Shown piece by piece: positions 11,998-27,648 of a stretch of DNA of 64,000 nt. The stretch covers positions 124,140,557 to 124,204,556 of the forward strand of contig CM075850.1 in the NCBI GenBank assembly GCA_037975125.1, given 5' to 3'. Position 1 is the first letter of the stretch. Each line of letters opens with the position of its first letter. Source of the stretch: Latrodectus hesperus (taxonomy: Eukaryota; Arthropoda; Arachnida; Araneae; Theridiidae). The notes under the pieces are model-generated. The model had not been told where the DNA came from. It saw only the letters and a program-made list of their open reading frames with translations, and did no database searches. Both the position numbers and the translations under genes were made by a program.

Positions 11998-14984
11998 ACA
12001 TCTATGCCTAATACATATATAGAAGCAATTTACAAAAATTCAAAGTTAAAAAAATAATATTAAAAATGTAGCATATTAAACAAAATTATATTTATTTAAA
12101 GTGGAGTAAAAACATGGTTGCAAAAATGAATTTGAAAAATTATGATGTAAATTTAAAGCTAAAATAATTTAAGAAAATTAAAACTAATTAAAAAATTTAA
12201 CTAAAAAAGCAGTGATATTAAAATATGTCTAATACAGATTAATTTTGTAACAATAAGGGTTATAAATAAAAATTAAAACTAAATCTTCTTTAATTAGAAG
12301 TATATGTTAAGAAAACAATTAAGAAGCATATAATCTGAATTTTTGATTATGATTAACATTATCTTTCACAAATTAGAAATTATTTTTATGTTTTATAAAT
12401 TGATTCTTGTTTTAAATTTTAGATAAAAATTTTTATTTGTTTTGCATTAATAGTCAAAAATAATTAGAAATATTATAATAAATCTAAATCTTAAAAACAT
12501 ATTTTTGTAAATGTGCCAAAAGTAGTCTTGAAAAACAAGAATAATAGTTTTCGATGACAGATAATAAATGGTAACTATGACTAAAAATAGAACTTTTATT
12601 TAGTTATTGATTCAATAATAATTAAATTAGAGAACCCTCCACAAAATCGAAAGTCTCTTGAAACTCAAACATTATTTAAAATTTTCTAATTATTAGAATA
12701 ATAAAATATTAAATTTTTCTCCAGTAATTTTTTTTTATCAAAATCAAAAAAAAAAAAAAAAAAAGGTTTTTATGTGTTTTGAAATACTTAAAAATTTGAA
12801 GAAATGCTGTAGCTTTTTTTAACAGCTTTTTTGTTTCTGATTTGATGAAATATATATGCTTTTAAGCGATGAGTTTCAGTGTATTTAAATTGCTGAAAAT
12901 TGTGTTACAAATTAACACATCACAAAAATGTATTGAAGTGATAATTGAATTGAACAATATATTAAATAAGGCAAAATAGTTTTATTAACAATTCTTCAAA
13001 AAAAGAACTAAATTTCGACTTCAGGATAACGTACAATTATATAGAGTAATTGAAACAAGTTAAGTATAATGTGTGTGCCCGTGCTTCTTTAAGAAAACCA
13101 CTGAACTTTAAGAAAAAAAATTTCTAGTTGTGTGTGTGAGTGATTATTATTCAAGTAATTTGGTAAAACCCTCTATGATATTTTTTACAAAATAAAAGCT
13201 TGCCCCTGAGAGAAATAATAACAGAAAACTACAAAATTTTGATTTCTTTGAAAACTGTTTCTTTTACAGGTTTGCTTTTATCGATAAAGATACATTGGTG
13301 TATATGCTCTTTTATACATTTTTTATCATTTCTTCTATAAAGTTTTTTTAAATACGTTAAAATATTAAATAATTTTTCGATCAATATATAAAATAATAGT
13401 ATTTTTGTAAGAAAAAAATTCTAAAGAATATTTTTATCACGTGCTTAAATGTTCCATCATTACAAAATTAAAAAAAATTTTATTACTGTCTTTGGATTTT
13501 ATAATTTGCAAATATTATTCTAATTATTTGATATTTATCGTCAGCTTTTTCTTATGTATATTAAAAATGTAGAATGAAAAATGTTACAACATTTTCCCTT
13601 GATTCCAGAATGTTTTTAATGCACTAATTTATTTCGAAAAAGTTTGAAATGTGAGAGACATCTTTATTGCTGAGTTTTAGTCTGATTTAAGTGCAAGAAA
13701 TATGCATTTTGTATAAAATATTTTAATGGCATAAGATTTAATTGAAAGGATTTAGTGAATACGCAAAATTTAATCATTGGGTGAACCGCATGCATTCTTG
13801 GAAAAAATATTATCTTCGTAAGACCAATAGTAAATGACTAACATTTTTATTTATAAATTTAGAAGATTTTTCTCAAGCAATATGTATCAACATTTTAAGT
13901 GTCAATCAAATATAAAAAAATCTCTCTTGAAAAGTACTTTGCAAGATATTCATAGATTAATTCAACTTCTCCAAGAAAAAGAAAAAAAAATATTTTTATG
14001 TTTTCTCAAATGTGTCAATGCGTTTTCTAATAAGTCAAAAGTAATACTGGTTTCAATTCTTCCGTAAGAAATATCAGATTATGTTTGTATATACATCACT
14101 ATTACGCCATGAATTTTTCGAAATCATGGACTTTATTTATTAAAAAATAGATATAAACTTTATATATTAATATACATTTAAATGAACATTTTAAATAGTT
14201 TGTTCAAATCGTAATTTTTAAATGACATTTCATAATTTCATGAATATTGTAAATATATTGTTTTACAATTTTCAATTTTGTACGAAAAGTAGTAATGTAT
14301 AAAGGAGTATGGGAATTTTTATATATATAGAACATTTTTTATACAAGGATACACCACTGATTTTTTTAATTAAAATCGGTGCTTTATTTAAAATATAAAA
14401 ATTGTTAGCTATGCAAAATTAACTAGTTTCTTATGTAGTCAAATTTGCATATTTTTACTAGCGATATTTATAATAATCCAATTATGGCTTAGAGTATTAT
14501 TTTTACTGGGATTAAGAGCATAACTACTAATCATTTCTAACTAATCGAAGCCCTTCAATCTGCTAATCGAAGCCCCTCAACATAGTCAACAATTTCATAG
14601 TTTTGCTCTAGGTTCAACAGAAAGGTTAAGTTCTGAGCTGTAACACTACTCTCTCAATTATTACAACAAAGGAAAGAAATTGGATCTATAAAACATCAAG
14701 CGGTATGGACTCTCTGATCTCGAAGGTTTTCTACCTACCCGGTAACTAACAGATAAGAGAAAGCATATCTTTTCTCAACCATATGCTGTCGTCAAGTTTG
14801 AAAAGAATTAATATTCAGTAAGTAATTTCAAACAATACCATGTCTGTTACAAATTTAGTAGCCGCCATTTTGGTAATGAAGGAAGAAAAAATTCAATCAA
14901 ATTAATATTATAAATAATGCTTTTGTAAAAGTTTTACCCAAAAAATGTCATGATTATTAAGCTTATGCACGTTAACAATTCTGC

Positions 14985-15090
14985 AAGTTCTACCATTCCA
15001 CCATTGGTGTGGTGTGGAGAGGATGCTAGCTCAGGTGTCGGTATCGTCACTTGATCAGGATTCAAAACTATGAGGTAGTTGGGTGTGTTT
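14985..15090 (+). repeat. SINE-type block, family 4 fragment
   Basis: The block CACCATTGGTGTGGTGTGG, then GAGAGGATGC, GCTCAGGTGTC and GGATTCAAAACTATGAGG has reverse-strand counterparts at 35.5, 40.5 and 55.1 kb. The GGATTCAAAACT segment occupies the B-box position. It is a truncated copy. Confidence 0.55.
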
Positions 15091-16195
15091 GGTTGGTTCT
15101 ATTGAAAGAAAAAGTTCTTTTTTTAATGTACTGCAAATATTTGACCTAACATAAAAAGACCTTTTTCTTCTTGGTTGTCTACGTGTTATAGTTACTATCA
15201 CTTTTATAAAAACAATCTATATTTTATAAATTCTGTAGAAATAATTGATATTTTAGAAAAAATATATATTTCGTAAAATCGTATATTTGAAAAATTATTC
15301 CTGTAATGTTAATGGTTCCATAGCCTTTAACATTATAAAAATACTTTTCCAAATATATGAAAATATTTTTTAAAAATATCTGAATAATTAAAGTAATTAT
15401 TTCTCATCTATGTCAGTGATAAATTGAAAGCTTAATATTTTTTTATTAATGAAAAATATTTTTATATTTTTAATTGAAATTATATTATATTGCTCTGAAG
15501 AAGATTATAATTATATTCGCGAATATCTTTTTCTTTAAATTAAACTAAGTCCCCTTAGAAAAATAGTTTATAATATCACTTCTAAAATATGCAATATTTA
15601 CAATTACATATCAAAAAGTATATCAATGCATTAAGAAAATATGAAAGAAGAATAGTTATATAAAATAGGCACACCTACCTCTCCACATTATCATTGTAAT
15701 TAATTAAAATGATTAATGCAAAACAAAATTAAGAATATAAAAAAGAAAAAAATTACTTCTGACCAGAATGGATCACATGATTCTAATTTCAGCAATGACT
15801 ATCCTTAATTTTTCCGGAAAATTCTTAGAAGTAAATTTCCTTGAAATCCAAGAATTCGCATTACTGAAACTTCTAATCCTAAACATAAATAAAAATGGTG
15901 GGTGGCTGGATCAACATTTCCTGAAATCTACATACCGAACAAAAGTCATTGTAATACTGATATTCGAGATGTAATCCTTATTTTCACGCCAAGAAAATAT
16001 TAAGTTCAAATGTTCGATTATTGACTTCTAATCTTTATCTTATTTGAAAACTGTGACAAATCTTAACTAATGTTGATAAAGAAAAAAATTTTTAATCTAC
16101 GGCATGCAAAGAGTTAAAATAGTTTCTCAATTTGTTTTCACAAAAGATTTTTCTCAGCTGTATTAAGATCTATGTGTCTTTTATCGAAAGGGGCA

Positions 16196-16275
16196 CAGCT
16201 GTTATATGCCAATTTCTGAACTTTTTTGGTGATTAGATATATTGCCAAGATGACGTAATTGTGACGTAATAAATT
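16196..16275 (+). repeat. M2-family MITE end, solitary
   Basis: ATGCCAATTTCTGAACTTTT, TTGGTGAT and a following CAAGATGACGTAA match the right arm of the foldback element at 11767-11997 read on its minus strand. The other arm is not seen. Confidence 0.55.
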
Positions 16276-16338
16276 ATTTTCAGAAGAAAATTTATGTATT
16301 AAAATTATAAATTCAAACTTGATAAATAAAACGCGTTA

Positions 16339-16339
<1 letters not shown>

Positions 16340-16429
<90 letters not shown>
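16340..16429. repeat. (TA)n microsatellite
   Basis: About 90 bp of TA dinucleotides with an early ACAT interruption. Confidence 0.95.
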
Positions 16430-16430
<1 letters not shown>

Positions 16431-17995
16431 CAGATATTGGGAATTTTAAAAGAGAAGCGTAAGAACATTAATTTCATAAATGTAACTATAAATATGAAAA
16501 ACATTAGAACAATAATTTCGAAAATTTGAAAACAAATTCTAAGAAAAAATGGCAACATGAATTCTAATGTAAACATAAACATTCACAAAGAATCAAATAT
16601 AAATTATAAAATACAATTCAAATGTGGACTAATAATTTAAAAAAAGGAAATATAGAACAGCATTTTTCAAATGTAAATGCAAATTATAAAATACTCATTA
16701 AATTAATAATTAATTTTTAAAAAACATATTTTACTTTAAAAATATAAATAATAAAAATTTCCTTAACAAACTAAAAAGGATATGTCGGCACAAACTTAAA
16801 ACAATTAATTCATAAACAAAAATTGTTTAAAATAATGAAAAAGAACAACCCAAACTAGTGTTTAAGTATCCAAAAGGTTAAGAAATCTGTACAACACACT
16901 AAAAATACTCAAACTATTCTCCCAAAAATTCTTAATAAAATCCGAAAAAATAATTTAAAATGTTCTTAATTTCCTGCATTGTCAGAAATGCTAAGGTTTC
17001 CAAAAAGAATTTTTTCATAATTCTTATTATTATCGTTCTCTATAACGTAATAAAAATCCATGTTGCCAGATCAACAAGATAATTCGCCAAAAAATTCACC
17101 AACTGCAGAAATTAGCATAATGGATTGATTACATGGCAGCTGTGCCGTGAAAGGCGTATAGGTTGAAGAGGCAGTTAAGGAAATTTTGATTTTAAACAGA
17201 GAATTATTTTGACACATTATTTCTCTCGATGCAAAAGAATTCCTGTTATTAACTGTCATTATAGCAATAATTGCTATTTATTTATGATTATTTATCCCTG
17301 TAAATTCTGTATATTCTGTTTCATCCTAGACAAAAAATTTCATACTTTAATAAAAAAATAAACATTTCATTGTTTAGTTAGTTGTTTTTAATAAAGTACC
17401 AAATAAAAATTTAAATGAAGATCATTATTTTAAAAACTCTACTCCAAACAACTCACTGTTAAAATAAATTATTATGATTATTTTAAATCTGAAAGATCAA
17501 ATTTGAAACTTAAGTAAATCTTGATAGGACCAGGACAAGATTGCCCACGTTTTATCACAGCAAAGGATGATTGTTGCATTCTGTTAATAGTTACTCAAGA
17601 TGGAACAGAAAGTGTTACGAAACTGCAAAGATAGTTTCACAATCTTTCGGAAAAAGATCACAATACAGATGAGATGGATCATGATAATTTTATTTAGCAT
17701 GGATTTCAAATATAAGGATCAACCAAATACTCCATTTGTTGACTAGTCATTGACTAGCATATCGTTGGCAATTTGACTTCTGAAATGTATATAGATATAT
17801 GATGCTTGAACTTCATAGCTTGTTCTATGCAGAACTGGTAAAATTTTATCTTATCCCTGTAACTTTAGAATGCCAAAAGTTTTATGATCATAACAGAAAT
17901 ATAGGAAAGTGGCTATATATGGGTTGCAGGAAGAGATGATTTGCAGCAAACTTAGAGTTATATATCGAACGCTAACGGTAAAGGTATGGATGGTG
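16430..17995. other. AT-rich non-coding stretch
   Basis: No gene or recognised element is seen. The short open frame at 17071-17259 has no motif. Confidence 0.6.
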
Positions 17996-18130
17996 TATAG
18001 TTCAGAATGCCAAATTCTGAACTTTTTTGGCGAAGAAGAAATGTTCCCCCAAAAAAACCCTCCCCCATTGGCGACCATTGCGACTTTTTTCCTCGCCAAG
18101 TTAAGCGCATGTTTTTTAACGCGGGAATTT
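17996..18130 (+). repeat. M2-family MITE end, second solitary copy
   Basis: AGAATGCCAAATTCTGAACT followed by TTTTTTGGCGAAGAAGAAATG matches the M2 terminal region. It continues into CTCGCCAAGTTAAGCGC, not seen in the full copy. The open frames crossing this block on both strands are therefore repeat-derived, not genes. Confidence 0.55.
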
Positions 18131-20098
<1,968 letters not shown>

Positions 20099-20546
20099 AG
20101 AATAATATATCTACAATCAATAGAACTTACTACAGAAGTCAATTTCAGATAGTTGATTTTGATCGATAGTTTAAGACTTTAAATAAAACCATTAGTTCCA
20201 GAATTCTTTTATCCTGTGTTTTACATAGTTGATAGCGATTATTCTTTTTATTACTAATAGATACTTATTAGAAAATTCTATTTTACATTTTCAAAAGTTC
20301 TTTCAGGAGATTTATCTGGCATATTATATCTGCTTAACTGAAAAGTTGCAGATCTGGAATATTGTATGCTATCGCTGATACATGAATTTTTCACTGTTCA
20401 AACTTAAAGGATACCGTTGAAGACATTTATACTGTATCTTTGTACCAAACTGAAGCTTAAGTGTTATGCTTTTGACGTTGCGTAACAGATAAACTAACAG
20501 GTGAAAGTCGTTATAAAATGAAAGAATCCTTGAAAACTATTTAACG
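20099..20546. other. Non-coding stretch
   Basis: No feature is recognised between the TA array and the hAT-type element. Confidence 0.6.
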
Positions 20547-21368
20547 AAGTGATTCTCAATCTTTTTCTTTGTTGCGGCACACTTTTAACGATTTCAAAAG
20601 TTTGAAGCACACAAAGAAAATAATTAAAGGAATATTTTTAATGTTGACTTATGCAAGTCTTTAGTCTTAAGATTCAAAAAAGAAATTACTTACAAATATT
20701 ACAATTCTTAAATTAAAATTCCATTACTTACCGAAATTTTTAAAAATTAAAATCATTTTCGAAGATTTAAACTAACTATAAAGTGGATGTTTTGTTTTGT
20801 CTTTTTCATTTTGCTTTTTTCTTCTGTTCTATTGGTGTCAATGGCTTGAATCAATAGAAAATGGTTTCTCAAACCGATACTTTGATCTGTATATAAGAAA
20901 TCATTTTATTATCAAAATGAACTTCGACAATATTAGCAGACATTCAATGGGAAACTTCGCCTTGTTTGCTGGCGCCCGAAGAATGCAATTTGAAGACAGA
21001 CAGCCAAATTCGTCGGAAAATCGGATTTACGACGCCGTCTCAATAAGATATGATTTAGATTAGACATAATCTGACGTCATGGATCTTTTAAACCAATGAG
21101 AATTGTAATAAAGTGGCGTAAATAAACCCAAACTGTGTGTGTGTGTGTGAACGAAAGAAACAACCACTTCATGGTTAAAAATAAGTTTAAAGATGTTTAT
21201 CTACCTATAATACACTTTGTTAAATAGTTTATAATAATAATTTTGAATGTTAAATAAAATAATATAACATTTACTGTAAAAACAAGAGTACGTTTATTAC
21301 TTTAGCGACACACTTTAATAATTTTTCGGCACTTAAAAGTGTCGTGGTACAGCGGTGGAAAATCACTG
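20547..21368. mobile_element. Non-autonomous hAT-type element with a nested MITE
   Basis: The left end reads AAGTGATTCTCAATC followed by GCGGCACACTTTTAA. The right end, read inward on the other strand, reads CAGTGATTTTCCACCG followed by a GACACTTTTAA motif. These match the CAGTG-TTCTCA ends common in hAT elements. Candidate 8-bp target copies are ATTTAACG (20539-20546) and ACTTAGCC (21369-21376), 5 of 8 identical, so this is old. No transposase remains; the middle is occupied by MITE family M1. Confidence 0.6.
20768..21186 (+). mobile_element. MITE-like repeat, family M1 copy 2
   Basis: It is homologous, in opposite orientation, to 8803-9192. The left end is TAACTATAAAGTGGATG. The right end, read inward, is TAACCATGAAGTGGTTG. 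An 88-codon open frame (20797-21063) lies inside but is not conserved as an open frame in the other copy, so it is not called a gene. A GT run at about 21135-21149 is an internal expansion. Confidence 0.65.
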
Positions 21369-21376
21369 ACTTAGCC

Positions 21377-24027
<2,651 letters not shown>

Positions 24028-24039
24028 TTGCCCCCTCTC
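24028..24039 (-). promoter_or_regulatory. Polypurine tract
   Basis: Reads GAGAGGGGGCAA on the minus strand, directly against the 3' LTR. This is the expected plus-strand primer for reverse transcription. The 190 bases between it and the ORF stop at 24219 are a short 3' untranslated region. Confidence 0.8.
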
Positions 24040-24218
24040 AAGGACTGCACGTCCCGGGCAGTACAATCCCCTGATAGGAGGCCAAATTTAATATAAGAGA
24101 ATTTACATTGCAAGAGGATACAGAGCACATTACATACACAAGCAACTAAAAATACAAGAAAATAGAAAAGATTACAATTATCTATACTATTTACAAAGAG
24201 ACCATGGTCTACTAATTT

Positions 24219-26921
24219 TTACTCTACATTACGATAAGGAGCTAATCTATCATAATGTACTACCTTTGGTTTTGAAGAAGATGATTTCCTTATACGAACA
24301 ACGACGTCGTTCAGTCTATTTAGGACTGTGTAGGGACCTTCCCAGTTGGCTTGCAACTTTGGAGAAAGTCCTTTATGTCGAATCGGGTTCCACAACCAAA
24401 CTTTGTCACCTTCTTGAAATTCATGTCCCGTCGCTCTTGTGTCATACCTTGTCTTCATTCTTTCGGTCGTCAGGTTGATTCGGTCTCGAGCGAAGTTATG
24501 GACATCTTCAAGTCGTGCCTGAAGGTCTCGAAGGTATTCCTCTGGCGATGAAGATGTATCCGGTGGACGACCAAACTGAAGATCACAAGGGAGACGAAGT
24601 TCGCGACCAAAGAGCATCTGTGAAGGAGTATATCCGGTAGTCTCATGGACAGCACTGCGATATGCAAGCAGAAACAGCGGTAGCTTCAAATCCCAATCTT
24701 GCTGATTTCTGGAAACCATAAGGGAGAGGTTATTCAAGATGGTTCTGTTAAACCTCTCTACCATGCCATCCGATTGTGGGTGTAGTGGCGTGGTCTGCGT
24801 CTTGTCTATTCCGAGAATTTGACACATTCCTTTAAACACAACAGAGGTGAAATTTGTCCCTTGATCAGAATGAATTTGTAAGGGTGTGCCGAATCTGGAA
24901 ACCCATTGTTGCACTAGAACCTCGGCTACTGTAGTCGCCTCTTGATCGGGGATTGCAAACGCTTCAGGCCACTTAGTAAAGTAGTCCATGACAACTAGTA
25001 TGTATTTGTTGCCATTTGAGGATCGTGGTAAAGGACCCAAAATGTCCAATGCTATCCTCTCAAAAGGTGCTCCTACGTTGTACCGCTGCAACCTTCCTCG
25101 GCTACGTTTCTTCGGTCCTTTACGTGCCGCACAGTCATCACAAGATTGGCACCATTTCTCTACATCTTGTCTCGTTTTGCTCCAATAGAAGCGTTCTCGA
25201 ACTTTCTGTAGAGTTTTCATTACTCCGAAGTGGCCTCCAGTTGAGCTACTGTGCAATTCTTTCAAAACATCTGAAATTCTTGACTTTGGAAGAACAAGCT
25301 GCCATTTGAAATTACGTCCATCATCAGACTCGCATTTCCTGTATAAGACACCATTTCTTATATGGAGTGAGTCCCAAAGTGCCCAATATTGCTTAGTAGC
25401 AGGACTGTAGGTGGAGATATCCTGCCAACTTGGTCTCATACTAGAAGATTCTTTCAATTCAAGAATTGGATTTATATCTGGGTCTTCTTTTTGGGCTTCC
25501 CTAAGTCCTTCATCACTCCATGGGTCTGGTTTTGATGGAGGTGAAACAGTAACTTGGCGTACCGAAGTATTTATCAGCTGATAGTTCTTCTCTACTCTAG
25601 AACAGTATCGGCAGCTTTCATTACACGGCTTCCTTGATAGTGCATCAGCATTTCCATGAAGAGTTTCTTTGCGTTGACGTATTTCCATTTTAGAAATTCC
25701 ACCATCTTTTGTTTTCGGACAGTATCTACGGACGTGTCCGACTCCACCGCACGTCCAACACTGAATTTTTGTGTTTCTGCCACCTTTACTCAATTCTAAG
25801 CTACGCAATTTTCGCTGCAGATCTTCAATTTGCTTTCTTAGATCATAGTTCGTATCAGTAGCAGAGACGGCTCTGATGTAGTGCTGGTCTTTACGCGTGG
25901 CTTGCTGGGCAGCCTCTATCTTATGTGCGTAGACTAGGGCAGATCCGATATCTTTGACATCGGCGAGTCTAAGTGTTTTCTGTATCTCCGGATCCCGCAC
26001 ACTATCGATGAAGTGATGGAGGGCCAAATCTTGACGTATCTCAGCTGGGCAGTCGGAAAATGCTAGATGGGAAAGTCGCTGAATATCGGCAGCCAATTCT
26101 TGCAGACTTTCACCCGCTTTTTGATAGCGGGACTTTAACTGTAGTCTGCTATATTCTTTAGTGCACTTATCTCCAAACCGCAGCTCAAGCGCACTCGATA
26201 GGGCTTGGAAATCGTGCCTCTGCTCCTCCGGAAGCGTCTCGAGGATGTCAGCCGCGTCTCCTCTTAAAGAAGCCGCCAGGTGAAAAGCTTGGGCTCGGGG
26301 ATTCCATCCATTAGCTTCCGCTACCATCATAAACTGGGTCTTGTATACTTGCCAGGATGATTTCCCATCAAATGTTGAGAGTTTAATATTGGCTAGGGAA
26401 GGCACAAATGCCACGTTGGGTTCCTCATGTCTGTTTGACATTTGTTTCTTCAAGCTTTCAATCTCCTTATTGATATTGTCTAATGCTTCTTCCACGTTTT
26501 CTTCTATCTCCAGAACTTTAGTTTCGACTGAAGTTACCTTATCGTCCATTGCATTCATCTTCTCCTGAATGATGTTGGAGAATTCTTCTTTAACACTTAC
26601 AATGTCCTTCTTAAGTTCCTTTTTAAGCTCCTCCTGTCCAGATTTTATCTCTTTCATCATCTCGGTTTTAATCTCTTCTTGTCCAGCTTTCATCTCTTCT
26701 TGTCTAGCTTTCATCTCTTCTTGTCCAGCTTTCATCTCTTCTTGTCCAGCTTTCATATCCTCCTGTACAGATTTTATCTCTTTCATCATCTCGGTTTTAA
26801 TCTCTTCTTGTCCAGCTTTCATCTCTTCTTGCCCAGCTTTCATCTCAGCCATCTGCTCCGCTAATTTTTCGAGAAGATTTTTCATTAAATCCATATCCAT
26901 TTTTCTTGTGACACGCTGCAT
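24219..26921 (-). CDS. Gag-integrase fusion polyprotein (RT deleted)
   Basis: This is a 900-codon intact ORF; I take the ATG at 26919-26921, outside the LTR. The frame stays open upstream into the LTR, where initiation is unlikely. Residues about 17-100 are MKAGQEE-type heptad repeats (coiled coil). A Ty3 Gag capsid-like region follows, then a CX2CX4HX4C zinc knuckle (CWTCGGVGHVRRYC, about 386-400). Near 413 the frame jumps to the end of RNase H (GNADALSR). Integrase follows: an HHCC zinc domain (HSSSTGGH near 560, CQSCDDC near 590), catalytic ALDILGPL, SDQGTN and a Glu 35 residues after the second Asp (D35E), and a C-terminal GPY module (WEGPYTV). No protease DSG/DTG or RT YVDD box is present. 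It could bind RNA and integrate cDNA but needs RT from another copy. Confidence 0.9.
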   Translation of the reverse strand: MQRVTRKMDMDLMKNLLEKLAEQMAEMKAGQEEMKAGQEEIKTEMMKEIKSVQEDMKAGQEEMKAGQEEMKARQEEMKAGQEEIKTEMMKEIKSGQEELKKELKKDIVSVKEEFSNIIQEKMNAMDDKVTSVETKVLEIEENVEEALDNINKEIESLKKQMSNRHEEPNVAFVPSLANIKLSTFDGKSSWQVYKTQFMMVAEANGWNPRAQAFHLAASLRGDAADILETLPEEQRHDFQALSSALELRFGDKCTKEYSRLQLKSRYQKAGESLQELAADIQRLSHLAFSDCPAEIRQDLALHHFIDSVRDPEIQKTLRLADVKDIGSALVYAHKIEAAQQATRKDQHYIRAVSATDTNYDLRKQIEDLQRKLRSLELSKGGRNTKIQCWTCGGVGHVRRYCPKTKDGGISKMEIRQRKETLHGNADALSRKPCNESCRYCSRVEKNYQLINTSVRQVTVSPPSKPDPWSDEGLREAQKEDPDINPILELKESSSMRPSWQDISTYSPATKQYWALWDSLHIRNGVLYRKCESDDGRNFKWQLVLPKSRISDVLKELHSSSTGGHFGVMKTLQKVRERFYWSKTRQDVEKWCQSCDDCAARKGPKKRSRGRLQRYNVGAPFERIALDILGPLPRSSNGNKYILVVMDYFTKWPEAFAIPDQEATTVAEVLVQQWVSRFGTPLQIHSDQGTNFTSVVFKGMCQILGIDKTQTTPLHPQSDGMVERFNRTILNNLSLMVSRNQQDWDLKLPLFLLAYRSAVHETTGYTPSQMLFGRELRLPCDLQFGRPPDTSSSPEEYLRDLQARLEDVHNFARDRINLTTERMKTRYDTRATGHEFQEGDKVWLWNPIRHKGLSPKLQANWEGPYTVLNRLNDVVVRIRKSSSSKPKVVHYDRLAPYRNVE
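26620..26870 (-). repeat. 21-bp coding minisatellite within gag
   Basis: Tandem 21-base units encode the seven-residue repeat MKAGQEE, with two larger blocks that contain IKTEMMKEIKS. Copy number probably varies between elements and extends a coiled coil that may drive Gag multimerisation (inference). Confidence 0.85.
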
Positions 26922-26932
26922 CAACTCTTCAA

Positions 26933-26949
26933 CCCCGATTCTGACACCA
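26933..26949 (-). promoter_or_regulatory. Primer-binding site (tRNA-Leu-like)
   Basis: Two bases inside the 5' LTR the minus strand reads TGGTGTCAGAATCGGGG. The first nine bases match the complement of CCA plus the 3' end of leucine tRNAs ending CTGACA. The match weakens afterwards, so tRNA identity is inferred. Confidence 0.6.
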
Positions 26950-26951
26950 GT

Positions 26952-27552
26952 TGTACCGAGCTTCACGGGTTCGTGTTGATTGAGAGTTGAATAAAGCAAC
27001 CACTTTATAAACACAAGACTTTTATTCGTAAAAAACTTCACTAGATAAACGAAATTTCCCGCTGTAACAATCACAATTATACAGCTACAATTCGTCAGAT
27101 ACAATAAGAAATTGCTTCCAATCACAGGTCTCAAATACCTCAGACAGAGAACAACTAGCAGTCACAACTAATCGTCTTCACTCACTGACTGTCTTCACAA
27201 AAACTCTCTACTACTATTCCATGTCGGGCTGCGGTATTTATACCTGACTTGGCGGAGAAATCTACCAATTTCGCCAAGGCTCTGGAAGCTTCTAGGCTAT
27301 CTCGGAAAATATTGGTCCTAGAGCTTAGGTGATGGATGTTTCCAGAAGTATCGATTTCTCGCCAAGTCGCCAAGAATCTCGCCAACCGTCGCCAAGTCGC
27401 CAAGAATATCGCCAACTGTCAGTCCAAATCATTAGGAAATCCGCTTTTAATCTACAACACGTCTAAATACCGCAATTTTTGCCCAAAATGTGAGAATTTT
27501 CGATCTGTCTGAGATATTTTAAGACAAATATAATCATTATTTATAAATTTGT

Positions 27553-27556
<4 letters not shown>
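26952..27556 (-). repeat. 5' LTR of the Ty3 element
   Basis: Upstream LTR on the minus strand, with a TATAAATA box (complement of 27235-27242) and an AATAAA signal (complement of 27021-27026) at the same places as in the 3' LTR. It is 3 bp longer than its partner. Confidence 0.93.

Positions 27557-27647
<91 letters not shown>
27557..27647. repeat. (TA)n microsatellite, right flank of Ty3 element
   Basis: Continuation of the TA tract interrupted by the retrotransposon. Confidence 0.95.

Positions 27648-27648
<1 letters not shown>

Larger units (their letters stand above)
11998..16339. other. AT-rich non-coding stretch
   Basis: There is no supported gene over about 4.3 kb. It contains a poly-A run at about 12747-12764. 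At about 14985-15090 there is a SINE-type block (CCATTGGTGTGG, GCTCAGGTGTCGG, GATTCAAAACTATGAGG) related to those at 35.5, 40.5 and 55.1 kb. Open frames at 13834-14067 and 15768-15974 show no motifs. At 16196 an M2-family MITE end begins. Confidence 0.65.

Noticed and set aside
20797..21063. 88-codon frame MSFSFCFFLLFYWCQW...
   Set aside because: Lies wholly inside MITE M1; the homologous copy at 8803-9192 does not keep the frame open.
26341..26979. Ser/Phe/Leu-rich plus-strand frames opposite gag
   Set aside because: Antisense shadow of the gag heptad minisatellite.
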